DNA of 35,051 nucleotides from Candidatus Acidiflorens stordalenmirensis (GTDB lineage: Bacteria; Acidobacteriota; Terriglobia; Terriglobales; Acidobacteriaceae). Position numbers and translations under genes: made by a program. Where the stretch lies: the NCBI GenBank assembly GCA_003139995.1, contig PLIC01000023.1, positions 1 through 35,051 on the forward strand, in the 5' to 3' direction. Within the stretch, counting starts at the first letter, position 1. The number at the start of each line of letters is the position of its first letter. Shown piece by piece: positions 1 through 7,661 of the stretch. Under the pieces are notes generated by a model. It was not told the DNA's origin, searched no databases, and worked only from the letters and a program-made list of their open reading frames with translations.

Positions 1-42
1 ACTTTCACCACGGGCTGCTAAGGAGTTGCGTGTGGTTTCCAA

Positions 43-1654
43 ATGCGCCAAGCCTTAGTACTGGTGCGCAGACAGCGTGGCTCGCAGGTAGAAGCGACTC
101 AGTGGGCTCAGCGCAGTATCCTGCCGCGACGGCTCGGCGGGAGTGCCAGGCATTTAGGGCTGCTCGCGTTGATTGCCCGCACTTTACTCCAAGCCGCGTG
201 CGTGGTCGGTCCGAGATATGCCCGACCGTCCGTTCAAGCTCCGCCCGCGTACAAAGAGATCCCGCAGCAGGTTGCCCAGTCTGAGAGCGAATGGAAGGTC
301 GCGCGGCCAAAACGATGCCGAGAATCGCGGCAAATGGTGGGAAGCCTTCCATGATCCCCAACTAAATGAACTCGAAGAGAAGGCGGGTTCTTCGAACCAA
401 AACATTGCGGCAGCAGCGGCCAATTTTCTCGCGGCGCGGGCCCTGGTGAGACAGGCTCGGTCGCAGTACTTCCCAACGGTCTCAACCAATCCAAGTCTCA
501 CGTATTTGCGCCCCTCACCAGCAGAACTCAACGGGCTGACGGGCAGTTCCTCGGTTGTGACCATCAAATCGTACACTGACTACTCGCTACCTTTTGATGC
601 TTCCCGGGAACCTGATTTCTGGGGACGCGTTCGGAGCACCGTAAGGGCGAATGTTTATGCGGCGCAGGCCAGCGCCGCCGACCTGGAGAATGTGCGCCTG
701 AGCGAACAGGCAGAGCTCGCGGTGGATTACTATGAGCTTCGCGCACAGGACTCACTGAAGCAGTTACTCGATTCCACTGTAGTCGCTTACCAGGAAACTC
801 TGGACTTGACCCAAAGCCAGTATCGAGCCGGCCTGACTAATGACGAGGCTGTGGCGCAAGCCGAGGCGCAGTTAAGATCGACGCAGGCTCAAGACATCAA
901 CCTTGGAGTCCTGCGGGCCCAATATGAACACGCCATTGCTGTCTTGATTGGCCAGCCGGCATCGACATTCTCCCTTCCCGCACAAGCTCTGGAGTCAAAA
1001 CCTCCAGCAACGCCCGCAGGCGTTCCGTCCGAACTTCTCGAGCGACGTCCGGACATTGCCGCTGCGGAGCGCAGTGCCGCCCAAGCCAATGCCCAGATTG
1101 GGGTGGCGAAGGCCGCGTATTTTCCCAATATCCTATTGAGCGGTTCGGCTGGGTTCGGCAATTCTTCGATCTCCAGTTGGCTCACGTGGCCAAGCCGCTT
1201 TTGGTCGGTCGGGCCGAGCCTTGCGGAAACAATCTTCGATGCGGGATTGCGCCGGGCTACGATCCAGCAGTATCAGGCGAATTACGAGCAGACGGTGGCG
1301 AATTACCGGGAAACTGTATTGACCTCCTTCCAACAGGTTGAGGACAACTTGGCATCTCTAAGAATTCTGTCTCAGGTCGTCAACCAGCAAGATGCAGCTG
1401 TCGAAGCCGCTGCGAGGAACTTGCACGAAGCTACAGTTCGCTACAGAGCGGGAGTCGATCCTTACCTGAATGTGATCGTCGCTCAAACGACTTTATTGAA
1501 CGACCAACAAACAGCCGTGAACTTTCGGATGCAAGAGATGGTGGCAAGCGTTCAGCTAATCAAGGCACTTGGCGGTGGTTGGAATGCCACGCAGATTCCA
1601 TCCGGGAAGCAAATTCGAGCCGAAACGTCACCGAGCTCAAGTTCAACGCACTAA
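43..1654 (+). CDS. RND efflux outer-membrane lipoprotein, NodT/OprM family, frameshifted near its 5' end
   Basis: TolC-like outer-membrane channel of a tripartite RND or MacB-type pump. The N-terminus is read from ATG 43: a hydrophobic stretch, then a lipobox-like LLQAAC and the family signature VGPRYARPSV, followed by PPAYKE. The rest lies in the next frame from about position 311 to 1654 and carries the two coiled-coil outer-membrane-efflux repeats, with ELLERRPDIAAAERSAAQAN marking the usual NodT mid-protein motif. Moving one base in the A-run at 309-312 joins ...WKVARP to NDAENRGKWWEAF, the expected family continuation, so one A appears to be inserted. The product would then be about 535 residues. 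A TTG at 173 opens the downstream frame but would read the lipoprotein signal out of frame, so it is not a convincing start. The ATG at 43 has no well-spaced ribosome binding site (AAGGAG at 20-25 is far), so the exact start is uncertain. A real mutation and a sequencing error cannot be told apart here. Confidence 0.8.
309..312 (+). other. Probable +1 frameshift in an A homopolymer
   Basis: The reading frame carrying the lipoprotein signal and the VGPRY motif enters this AAAA run, and the frame carrying the rest of the channel leaves it. Removing one A restores a continuous NodT-family protein. Confidence 0.75.
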
Positions 1655-1697
1655 GGGAGCTGGTCACGGGGCATTTTGACTCTCCGGCGGGTATGTG

Positions 1698-1874
1698 ATG
1701 CGGAATATTAAGAAAATCCTCTTGCCGGTTGATATCCCGATTGCTTCAGTGGGCGTGATTCATCAGGCTGCGACATTGGCCCAGTCGTCTCCTTCCGCAC
1801 AGGCCATATGCGCCGGAGAGATGCCGGGTGCACGCCGTACGGCATTCAGGTCGCGCACGCGATACGGGGCCTAA
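1698..1874 (+). pseudogene. Truncated universal stress protein (UspA) remnant
   Basis: A 58-codon frame starts at ATG 1698 and ends at TAA 1872-1874. Its first ~30 residues (MRNIKKILLPVD, then a segment with HQAATLAQSS) match the N-terminal beta-strand and first helix of UspA domains, normally MxxIKKILxPVDFS...QAAxLA. A complete Usp domain needs about 140 residues. After roughly residue 35 the similarity stops and the frame runs into unrelated sequence. There is no clear ribosome binding site. I read it as the 5' end of a deleted Usp gene. Usp genes are often found near efflux and stress genes in Acidobacteriota, which fits the neighbour upstream. Confidence 0.6.
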
Positions 1875-1915
1875 CGCGCAGCGTTAGGGATGGAACCGGT
1901 CTTGGTTGTTTAGAG

Positions 1916-1924
1916 TGATACAAT
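1916..1924 (+). promoter_or_regulatory. Candidate extended -10 promoter for the paralogue pair
   Basis: TGATACAAT has the TGn extension and a -10 hexamer TACAAT (5 of 6 to consensus). No good -35 lies at the proper distance. It sits about 130 bases before the first paralogue's start codon. The remaining sequence between 1875 and 2056 holds no gene that I can recognise. Confidence 0.3.
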
Positions 1925-2056
1925 GCTTCCGCAGCTACTGCACAACCTCCAGAATATGGCGCCTCTTGGCATGAAGCTGCGGCGGAAATCCGCAAGTTAT
2001 CGAACAGACACCCAGGGCTCCCGACCTGAGCGGGAAATAATAAAAGGAGATCTCTA

Positions 2057-2578
2057 ATGAAACGATTGGTGGTCACGGCGGTATTGCTGTTGCTCTGCAT
2101 TTCGTTCCCGAATTCTCTGGAGGCGCGCGACAAGGCACCGAGCGTTGACATGAGCAAGATGAACCGCATCTTTCTTGGGTGGGTCGATGTGGACCCTAAT
2201 AACTTTGCGGAGTTAGGCTACTCCAAGGCAGAATGGCTTGATGTAATTGGCAACGCAAATGCAGTCTTTCAGCATAATTGCCAATCGAAATACTTGACTG
2301 GGCGAACCATTACCGCAGCCAAGGACAAAGGGGACGAGAACGCGGCGGGCAACGACCTCTACATCAAGTTTTCCGATGCCTCGTTCGGCAAAAACTATCG
2401 CCTCAAACTTTCCGTACACTTCATCGACCCTAAGACCAATTCTGAGATTGCATCGATTCCCGTCCGAACGTACACCGGGCGGCTTTGCGGCCTCGTGAGT
2501 TGCCTGGAGAAGGAACTGGACGAAGTGGGCAGGAAGCTGCAATTGGAAGTTGCGGGTAAACCGAAAGAGAATCAGTAG
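2057..2578 (+). CDS. Small exported protein of unknown function (paralogue 1)
   Basis: 173 residues. A cleavable signal peptide covers about residues 1-23 (MKRL, a hydrophobic core, then SLEARDK), so it should be periplasmic or surface-located. AAAAGGAGATCTCTAATG gives a good ribosome binding site that fixes the start. I recognise no family; this is a soluble alpha/beta-looking domain with the conserved blocks MNRIFLGWVDVD, GRTITAAKDKGDENAAGNDL and LSVHFIDPKTNSEIASIPVR. Two Cys near the C-terminus (CGLVSC) are absent from the paralogue. The next gene is a tandem duplicate, and both stop codons are followed by the same TAGACGGCTGGATCGCA, so the duplicated unit includes the 3' flank. No function is assigned. 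Confidence 0.85.
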   Translation: MKRLVVTAVLLLLCISFPNSLEARDKAPSVDMSKMNRIFLGWVDVDPNNFAELGYSKAEWLDVIGNANAVFQHNCQSKYLTGRTITAAKDKGDENAAGNDLYIKFSDASFGKNYRLKLSVHFIDPKTNSEIASIPVRTYTGRLCGLVSCLEKELDEVGRKLQLEVAGKPKENQ

Positions 2579-2624
2579 ACGGCTGGATCGCAACCTGAAC
2601 GGTGGTTAATCGAAGGAGATTCTT

Positions 2625-3179
2625 ATGAAGCGATTGGTGGTCACGGCGGTATTGCTGTTGCTCTGCATTTCGTTCCCCACTTCTCTGGAGGCGCGCCACG
2701 GTGTAAAGCGTTACCTGACGAAGGAATCGACCGTGGACATGAAAAACATGAACCACATCTTTCTTGGGTGGGTCGATTTGGACGCTGACGAGTGGGCGGT
2801 CCACGGCTATAAAACCAAGACCGAGTGGACCGACATAATCAATTCTTTGAACGCAGCGTTCTTACGGGATTTGCAAGTGGCATACTTGCCGGGTCGAACC
2901 ATTACCGCAGCCAAGGACAAAGGGGACGAGAACGCGGCGGGCAACGACCTCTATATCAGGTTTTCGGATGTTCGGGTCGACTACGACAACTATCACTTGA
3001 TCCTTTCCATTCACTTCATCGACCCAAAGACCAACTCCGAAATCGCGACGATTCCCGTGAGACCCTATTACGGGAACGATTGGGGCCTCAGGAATTACCT
3101 GAAAGCGGCGCTGGATGAAGTGGGTACAAAGCTGGAAGTGGAAGTCACGGGCGAGCTGCAAGGGAAAAAGAAGAAGTAG
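2625..3179 (+). CDS. Small exported protein of unknown function (paralogue 2)
   Basis: 184 residues, tandem duplicate of the gene just upstream (46-base gap), with its own ribosome binding site GAAGGAGATTCTTATG. The signal-peptide region and the central GRTITAAKDKGDENAAGNDL block are almost identical to the paralogue, even at base level. Between these blocks and at the C-terminus the two proteins diverge clearly (here a DYDNYHLILSIHFIDPKTNS segment, no C-terminal Cys pair, and a Lys-rich tail GKKKK). This copy has about ten extra residues after the signal peptide. The pattern suggests duplication followed by patchy gene conversion or strong constraint on the shared blocks. Function unknown. 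Confidence 0.85.
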   Translation: MKRLVVTAVLLLLCISFPTSLEARHGVKRYLTKESTVDMKNMNHIFLGWVDLDADEWAVHGYKTKTEWTDIINSLNAAFLRDLQVAYLPGRTITAAKDKGDENAAGNDLYIRFSDVRVDYDNYHLILSIHFIDPKTNSEIATIPVRPYYGNDWGLRNYLKAALDEVGTKLEVEVTGELQGKKKK

Positions 3180-3205
3180 ACGGCTGGATCGCACGGAGTG
3201 GCTTA

Positions 3206-3281
3206 CAGCGGATCCAGAGTTGCTGTGACCACGGGCGGCCGCCAAGCTGCGCTTGGCTTGGAGGGCCGCCCCTGCGCGAGC
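3206..3281. repeat. Intergenic palindromic element, copy A; possible bidirectional terminator
   Basis: Sits between convergent genes. It holds a hairpin GCCAAGCTGCGCTTGGC at 3241-3257 nested within outer arms GGGCGGCC (3233-3240) and GGCCGCCC (3264-3271). The whole stretch matches, in reverse orientation, the element at 21031-21114: CAGCGGATCCAGAGTTGCTG corresponds to TAGCGAATCCAGATTTGCTG there, followed by (A/G)ACCAC and the same hairpin. Confidence 0.7.
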
Positions 3282-3299
3282 GGCTTGGCCGTCGCTACA

Positions 3300-4937
3300 C
3301 TAGCGGGCTAAAAATGCTGAATCCGCTGACGCCGGCCCCGTGGTCAGCCGTTTGCGCCAGGCGAAAGGCAGGCGCTGCTTGAGCAGGCTCCATCGGGTGT
3401 CGCGGTAAGGGTCCTGATTGCTGCCGTAGACCGGATGGTAACTGTCGGCCCTCTGGCGCCCCGGTATCTCAATGCCAAAATCGTTCAGTTGCAGGAACTG
3501 CCGCATCTGAAGTTTGTATCGGCCTTCGACGCCAAACAGAAGTTCGAGCAACCTTTCATTCAGCCACACGATATAGCGGAAGCCAAACTCCCAAACGTAG
3601 GTGTATCCCTTGAAAAACTTCCAGTCCGCTTTGGTGGCGCGCCACATGCCGACGACCTCGCGGCGAATCTTCCAACGCACAAAATTGAGTTCCTCCGGGG
3701 ACAATTGCTGGGTGCGCACATTGCTGAAGTAGCCGTCATACCATCGAAAATCGGAGAGATTGGCGATGCGTTCGTCCTTTAACATTTCCTCCCGCAAAGG
3801 AGTCTTGGGATACGGCGTCATGATCTGGTCCATGACACTGGCAATCCTCATTTTCTTGATGAACTGATAGTTCTCGCGAATGCTCTCCGGATCGTCATCC
3901 GGAAGCCCATTGATGATGCCGGCGATGACGATAATGTCTTCTTTCTGCAGGGCGGCCACGCCGCGCTCGATGGTGTCGAGTGTGTTGGGCTTATTCATCG
4001 TCCTCAGGTTCTTGACGGACACATTCTCGATACCCAGAAAGATGGATACGAACCCCGCCTGGGCCATTTTCCTCGGAACGTCGGGCCGGTGGGCGAAACC
4101 AATCGGACTCGCCTGGGTGGTGAAGATCAGGTTCTTCAACTTCAAGCGAATGACTCCGTCGCACAACTGCTCGAAGCGGTCCATATCAAGGGTGATATTG
4201 TCATCGGTGCAAAAAATGTGGCGTGCGCCGCGGCTGTAAGCGTCTTCAATGTCGGCCAGAACGCGGTCCAAGGGGAAGAGACGGAAGGAGCGGCCGTACA
4301 TTTCGCGGATGCTGCAGAAGTTGCAGAGATGCAGGCAGCCGCGCGAGGTCTCGATGACGTCAGCGCGCCGGAAATACATGTGGAATCCATTGGCGAGACG
4401 CTTGTCGCGGGCGGGTATGCGGATCTTGTCTAGGTCTTCGAGCGGCCGCGCCGGGTTGTGGCGGAAGCGGTCTTCTTCTTTGTAAGTAAGCCCGAGGATG
4501 TTTTCCATCCCCTTGCCATCGGCCTCGATACTATTCAGCAGTTCTCCAAAGGCAAAGTCTCCCTCACCACGTACCAGGAAGTCCCAAAAGTTAGCATCCG
4601 GACCGGCGGCGATGTTCTCGGAAAACAACGTGGCATGATAACCGCCGAGCACGGTTCGAATCTGGCTGTCGAACTGCTTGGTCAAATAGGCAAAGCCGAT
4701 GGTGGTGTCATACTGAAAAGTCATGGACGTGAAGCCCACGACGTCCGGCTTGAATTCCCGCAAGACCTGCAAGTAGCGTGGGACGGCCTGTTTGCGCCAA
4801 ACCACCATGTCCGCCACTTTGACGTCGTGGTTATCGATCTGGCCGGCAATCGTTGCCATCGCCACGCTCGGCGGTTCCCATTGCCTGCGCGGGACCCATG
4901 GCGACGTCGCGGGGCTTTGAACCAGCAATGCTCTCAT
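3300..4937 (-). CDS. B12-binding-domain radical SAM enzyme (last gene of block 2)
   Basis: 545 residues. Residues ~1-130 look like a cobalamin-binding Rossmann domain (PDVVGFTSMTF, VLGGYHAT, VRGEGD), though no DxHxxG B12 motif is visible, as in many members of this class. The radical SAM core follows, with its cluster motif SRGCLHLCNFC (Cys 201, 205, 208) and later FLGIENVS and IIAGIINGLPDDDPES. An uncharacterised ~130-residue C-terminal region is rich in aromatic and basic residues. The family (BchE/HpnR-like) performs methylation, cyclisation or ring formation on unactivated carbons; the substrate cannot be read from sequence. Its ATG overlaps the esterase stop codon by four bases (ATGA), showing translational coupling. 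It is convergent with the paralogue pair across a palindromic repeat. Confidence 0.9.
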   Translation of the reverse strand: MRALLVQSPATSPWVPRRQWEPPSVAMATIAGQIDNHDVKVADMVVWRKQAVPRYLQVLREFKPDVVGFTSMTFQYDTTIGFAYLTKQFDSQIRTVLGGYHATLFSENIAAGPDANFWDFLVRGEGDFAFGELLNSIEADGKGMENILGLTYKEEDRFRHNPARPLEDLDKIRIPARDKRLANGFHMYFRRADVIETSRGCLHLCNFCSIREMYGRSFRLFPLDRVLADIEDAYSRGARHIFCTDDNITLDMDRFEQLCDGVIRLKLKNLIFTTQASPIGFAHRPDVPRKMAQAGFVSIFLGIENVSVKNLRTMNKPNTLDTIERGVAALQKEDIIVIAGIINGLPDDDPESIRENYQFIKKMRIASVMDQIMTPYPKTPLREEMLKDERIANLSDFRWYDGYFSNVRTQQLSPEELNFVRWKIRREVVGMWRATKADWKFFKGYTYVWEFGFRYIVWLNERLLELLFGVEGRYKLQMRQFLQLNDFGIEIPGRQRADSYHPVYGSNQDPYRDTRWSLLKQRLPFAWRKRLTTGPASADSAFLAR

Positions 4938-5839
4938 TTGGCCTCAACCTGACTTCGTTCGCCAGCAAGATGAAACTTTAACATCTGTGGCAGAACCGAA
5001 GACCAATATTTCCAGGTGTGCCCGCCCGGCCCAGTCGACCACTCGTGCGGGATGCCGAGTTCCGTTAGCTTTTGGTGCAAGTCACGCATCGTAGTGAAAA
5101 GACGATCGTCCGTTCCACAGGCGAGGAAAAGTCTGGGAACAGGGCCGGGCACGACGATTGTGTGCTTGCCCCGGCCCTGAGAATCGAGTGCCCCGGGCGG
5201 CGGCGATTGCGACGGCCAGAAGCTCCACTGATCATCGACGAGCCCACTTACAATGCTGACGCTGGCGAAGCGGCCGGCATAGCGCCGCCCCACATCCAGC
5301 GACAGATAACCGCCGAAAGAGAAACCGCCGATCGCCCAACGCTGGCGTTCGAAAGGGATGGCGTAGTGGCGTGAGACCGTCCCCGCGACCTCCTCCGCCA
5401 CCAGGGTCAGATAATTGGGGTAGGGAAAGCGGTCCGAATACTGGCGGTAAAAACTGTTGAAGCGAACGTCGGGCAGGATCACGATCGCGGGCCGCACCTC
5501 GCCCCGGCCCAGCATCTCGTCGTACACTTCGTCCACTTTGAGATATTGCAATAGATACTCCGGCCGGTCCCACCAGCCGTGATTCAAGATGAGTACCTCG
5601 GAAGGCGCAACCTTTGTCTTGGGCACCAGGGCCAGGAAGAAGCGGGGCTCGTTCATCTCGTGGGACCAGAAACGAATGCGTTCCACGACGAGGTTGGCGC
5701 GCTCCGAGAGGCGCACGACCTCGATCTGGCCAGGGGACAGCGGGGCCTTTTCAAACGGCTCCTTGTGCATTCGCGAGCAGGCGGCCAGCAGCAACGTTGC
5801 CATCAGTGTTAGTCCCCGCAATCGGCAATGGTTCCTCAC
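4934..5839 (-). CDS. Lipoprotein alpha/beta-hydrolase (esterase D / enterochelin-esterase-like fold)
   Basis: 301 residues. Signal peptide with lipobox LLLAAC (Cys 21), so probably membrane-anchored in the periplasm. The catalytic set of a putative esterase (PF00756-type) is visible: oxyanion region LNHGWW (~85-90), nucleophile elbow GGFSFGG (Ser 174), acid in CGTDDRLF (Asp 244 or 245) and His 274 in GPGGHTWKYW. It begins 10 bases after the ACP stop codon and overlaps the following radical SAM gene, so it belongs to the cluster. Possible jobs are release of the finished chain, removal of an acyl group or transfer to an acceptor; this is inference. It may replace the thioesterase usually present in aryl-polyene clusters. 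Confidence 0.85.
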   Translation of the reverse strand: MRNHCRLRGLTLMATLLLAACSRMHKEPFEKAPLSPGQIEVVRLSERANLVVERIRFWSHEMNEPRFFLALVPKTKVAPSEVLILNHGWWDRPEYLLQYLKVDEVYDEMLGRGEVRPAIVILPDVRFNSFYRQYSDRFPYPNYLTLVAEEVAGTVSRHYAIPFERQRWAIGGFSFGGYLSLDVGRRYAGRFASVSIVSGLVDDQWSFWPSQSPPPGALDSQGRGKHTIVVPGPVPRLFLACGTDDRLFTTMRDLHQKLTELGIPHEWSTGPGGHTWKYWSSVLPQMLKFHLAGERSQVEAK

Positions 5840-5848
5840 CGCGACACC

Positions 5849-6154
5849 TCACCGAATTTGCTGTCCGTTACCGGCGGCCACGCCGGCTTTTCGGCTGGCC
5901 AGTTTCTTCCGGATCAGTTCTTCGATCCGCTCCACGGTATCCAAGCTATGCACGTCGATTTCTCGCGGCATGAATTCGACTTCGAAGCGGCTTTCAAGAA
6001 AATCGACGAGGCCGATCATGCCAATCGAGTCGATGATGCCGCCGGTGATGAGGGGCATAGCGTCCTCGAGAGTGGCCCGTTGCGCGCCGAGCAGAAAATT
6101 ATCGGCGATGTACTTCCGGACCTCGCTCTTGATCTCCCCGCTCTTGATCTCCAT
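5849..6154 (-). CDS. Acyl carrier protein (ACP 1)
   Basis: 101 residues. The phosphopantetheine site is DSIG (Ser 43) in GGIIDSIGMIGLVDFLE, followed by typical helix III residues (TVERIEELI). The ACP begins inside the 3' end of the adenylation gene, overlapping it by 56 bases, so the two are almost certainly co-translated and this is the likely partner loaded by that enzyme. The N-terminus contains a tandem EIKSG/EIKSE repeat. The C-terminal ~15 residues (ASRKAGVAAGNGQQIR) extend past the normal ACP fold. This is one of two ACPs in the cluster; the two are not closely similar, which suggests different roles (starter loading versus elongation). Confidence 0.9.
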   Translation of the reverse strand: MEIKSGEIKSEVRKYIADNFLLGAQRATLEDAMPLITGGIIDSIGMIGLVDFLESRFEVEFMPREIDVHSLDTVERIEELIRKKLASRKAGVAAGNGQQIR

Positions 6155-7661
6155 GGTTCAGTCCTTGGTTCAGTTCTGTTACGATTCTGCCTAAAGCCAT
6201 GTAATCGGTCTTGCCCCGGCTTCCCTTGGGTATGGTATTCAGAAATACGATGTGGTCGGGCAACATATACGGAGGCAGTGTCCGCGCACAGTGGGCTTTG
6301 GCTTCGACCAAGGTGACAGCGCCAGCGGAGCGGGCGCGGACAAAAGCAGTTATGACGGTTCCCATCTGCCCATCCTCGGCAGCGACCGCCGCCGCTTCCA
6401 GTATATCTTCTTGGCGGAGGAGCGCGGCTTCGATTTCCCCAAGTTCAATTCGGAAGCCGCGACGTTTTACTTGCCGGTCGAGCCGTCCTAGGAAAAAGTA
6501 GTTGCCGTCAGGCGCGAGCGAAACGCGGTCCCCGGTGCGGTAATACCGTGTGCCCTCCAAAGTGACGAAGGCGCGTTCGGTCTCTCCAGGGCGGTTCCAG
6601 TAGCCACTCATCAGGGAGTCGCCGCCCGCGAGCAGTTCGCCGCTCGACGCCTCCATCGTCACCGTAGCGTAGGGGCAGGGACGGCCAATAGGCAGCGGCT
6701 CGGAGCCATCGAAATCGCGCAGCACGCGATACCACGTGACCACATTGGTCTCGGTGGGGCCAAAGAGGTTCGCGAAAACAGCCTGCGGAATCGCGGCCTG
6801 CAACCGCGCCACGTTTGGACCGGGAAAAACCTCGCCGGCGAAGAGGATGAGGCGCAGGCCGGGATACCCATGCTCCGCCAACCGTCCCTCCTGTAACATG
6901 CCGGCCAGGATAGACGGCACTGAATACCAACAAGTAATGCGGGCCTCGCGCACGAACTGCGCTAAGAAGCGCGGCATCCACACGATATGGCCGGGGACTA
7001 GAACGCAGGTGGCGCCGCATAAGGCCATATTGAAAATGTCAAAGGTGGAAAGATCGAAACCCAGGGGCGACGGACATGCAATGCGGTCCGTTGAACAGAT
7101 CTGAAACTCGCGCGCGGACCATCTTACGAAAGCGCTTACCGCGCGGTGGGAAAGGACGACTCCCTTGGGCCGGCCCGTTGATCCGGAGGTAAACAGAATA
7201 AGAGCCGGGTCGCCGGCATCGACTCTGGGCAGCGAGTCTTCTGCTGTGAGAGCAGTGCTGGTGAGAGCCGTTTGCCAAGCAATGCTCGCGCCCGTCTGGC
7301 GATCGGTGATTCGCGACGGGAAACTGGCGCCTTCGATCACCAACCGCGCCGCGCAGTCCGCCACGGTTGCTTCGATTCGTTCCTTGGGCCATGTAGGATG
7401 GATGGGAACATAGATAGCTCCGGCGAGAAGGGAGGCAAAAATAGAAACGATCGCATCCGTGGTCTTCGGCATCACCAGAGCGATGCGATCCTGCTTTTGA
7501 ACGCCGTGTTCGACGAAGCGCAGGGCCAGCGCCGCGGCTTGCTCGAATAACTCGCGGAACGAAGTTACCCGATTTTCTTCGACAATAGCCGGAGCATCGG
7601 GCGTGGCCGCTGCCGTGTGCCGAAGCCATTCGCAGAGCACGTCGCTTTCAGGCTCGGGCAA
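6099..7661 (-). CDS. Stand-alone adenylation enzyme (aminoacyl/acyl-AMP ligase)
   Basis: 520 residues, a complete ANL-superfamily ligase. Motifs in order: A3 LFTSGSTGRPKGV; A4 GFDLSTFDIF, with the Asp that in amino-acid-activating domains contacts the alpha-amino group; A5 LFGPTETN; A7 YRTGD; A8 GRLDRQVKRRGFRIELGEIE; and the catalytic Lys region GSRGKTDY near the C-terminus. The A4 and A5 forms resemble stand-alone enzymes that load an amino acid on a carrier protein (DltA-, or prolyl-AMP-ligase-like) more than fatty-acid or aryl-acid ligases, but the substrate cannot be fixed by eye. It is followed by, and overlaps, ACP 1. In an aryl-polyene-type pathway this position is taken by the starter ligase. 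The C-terminus ends in a low-complexity tail (GDQERGDQERG) created by the repeat that also encodes the ACP N-terminus. Confidence 0.88.
   Translation of the reverse strand: MPEPESDVLCEWLRHTAAATPDAPAIVEENRVTSFRELFEQAAALALRFVEHGVQKQDRIALVMPKTTDAIVSIFASLLAGAIYVPIHPTWPKERIEATVADCAARLVIEGASFPSRITDRQTGASIAWQTALTSTALTAEDSLPRVDAGDPALILFTSGSTGRPKGVVLSHRAVSAFVRWSAREFQICSTDRIACPSPLGFDLSTFDIFNMALCGATCVLVPGHIVWMPRFLAQFVREARITCWYSVPSILAGMLQEGRLAEHGYPGLRLILFAGEVFPGPNVARLQAAIPQAVFANLFGPTETNVVTWYRVLRDFDGSEPLPIGRPCPYATVTMEASSGELLAGGDSLMSGYWNRPGETERAFVTLEGTRYYRTGDRVSLAPDGNYFFLGRLDRQVKRRGFRIELGEIEAALLRQEDILEAAAVAAEDGQMGTVITAFVRARSAGAVTLVEAKAHCARTLPPYMLPDHIVFLNTIPKGSRGKTDYMALGRIVTELNQGLNHGDQERGDQERGPEVHRR
6122..6151 (-). 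repeat. 15-bp tandem duplication inside a gene overlap
   Basis: GAGATCAAGAGCGGG is followed directly by GAGATCAAGAGCGAG on the minus strand. In the ligase frame it gives GDQERGDQERG, and in the ACP frame EIKSGEIKSE. A second short direct repeat (TGGTTCAG twice, with neighbouring bases) lies just upstream, within 6152-6175. Confidence 0.85.
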
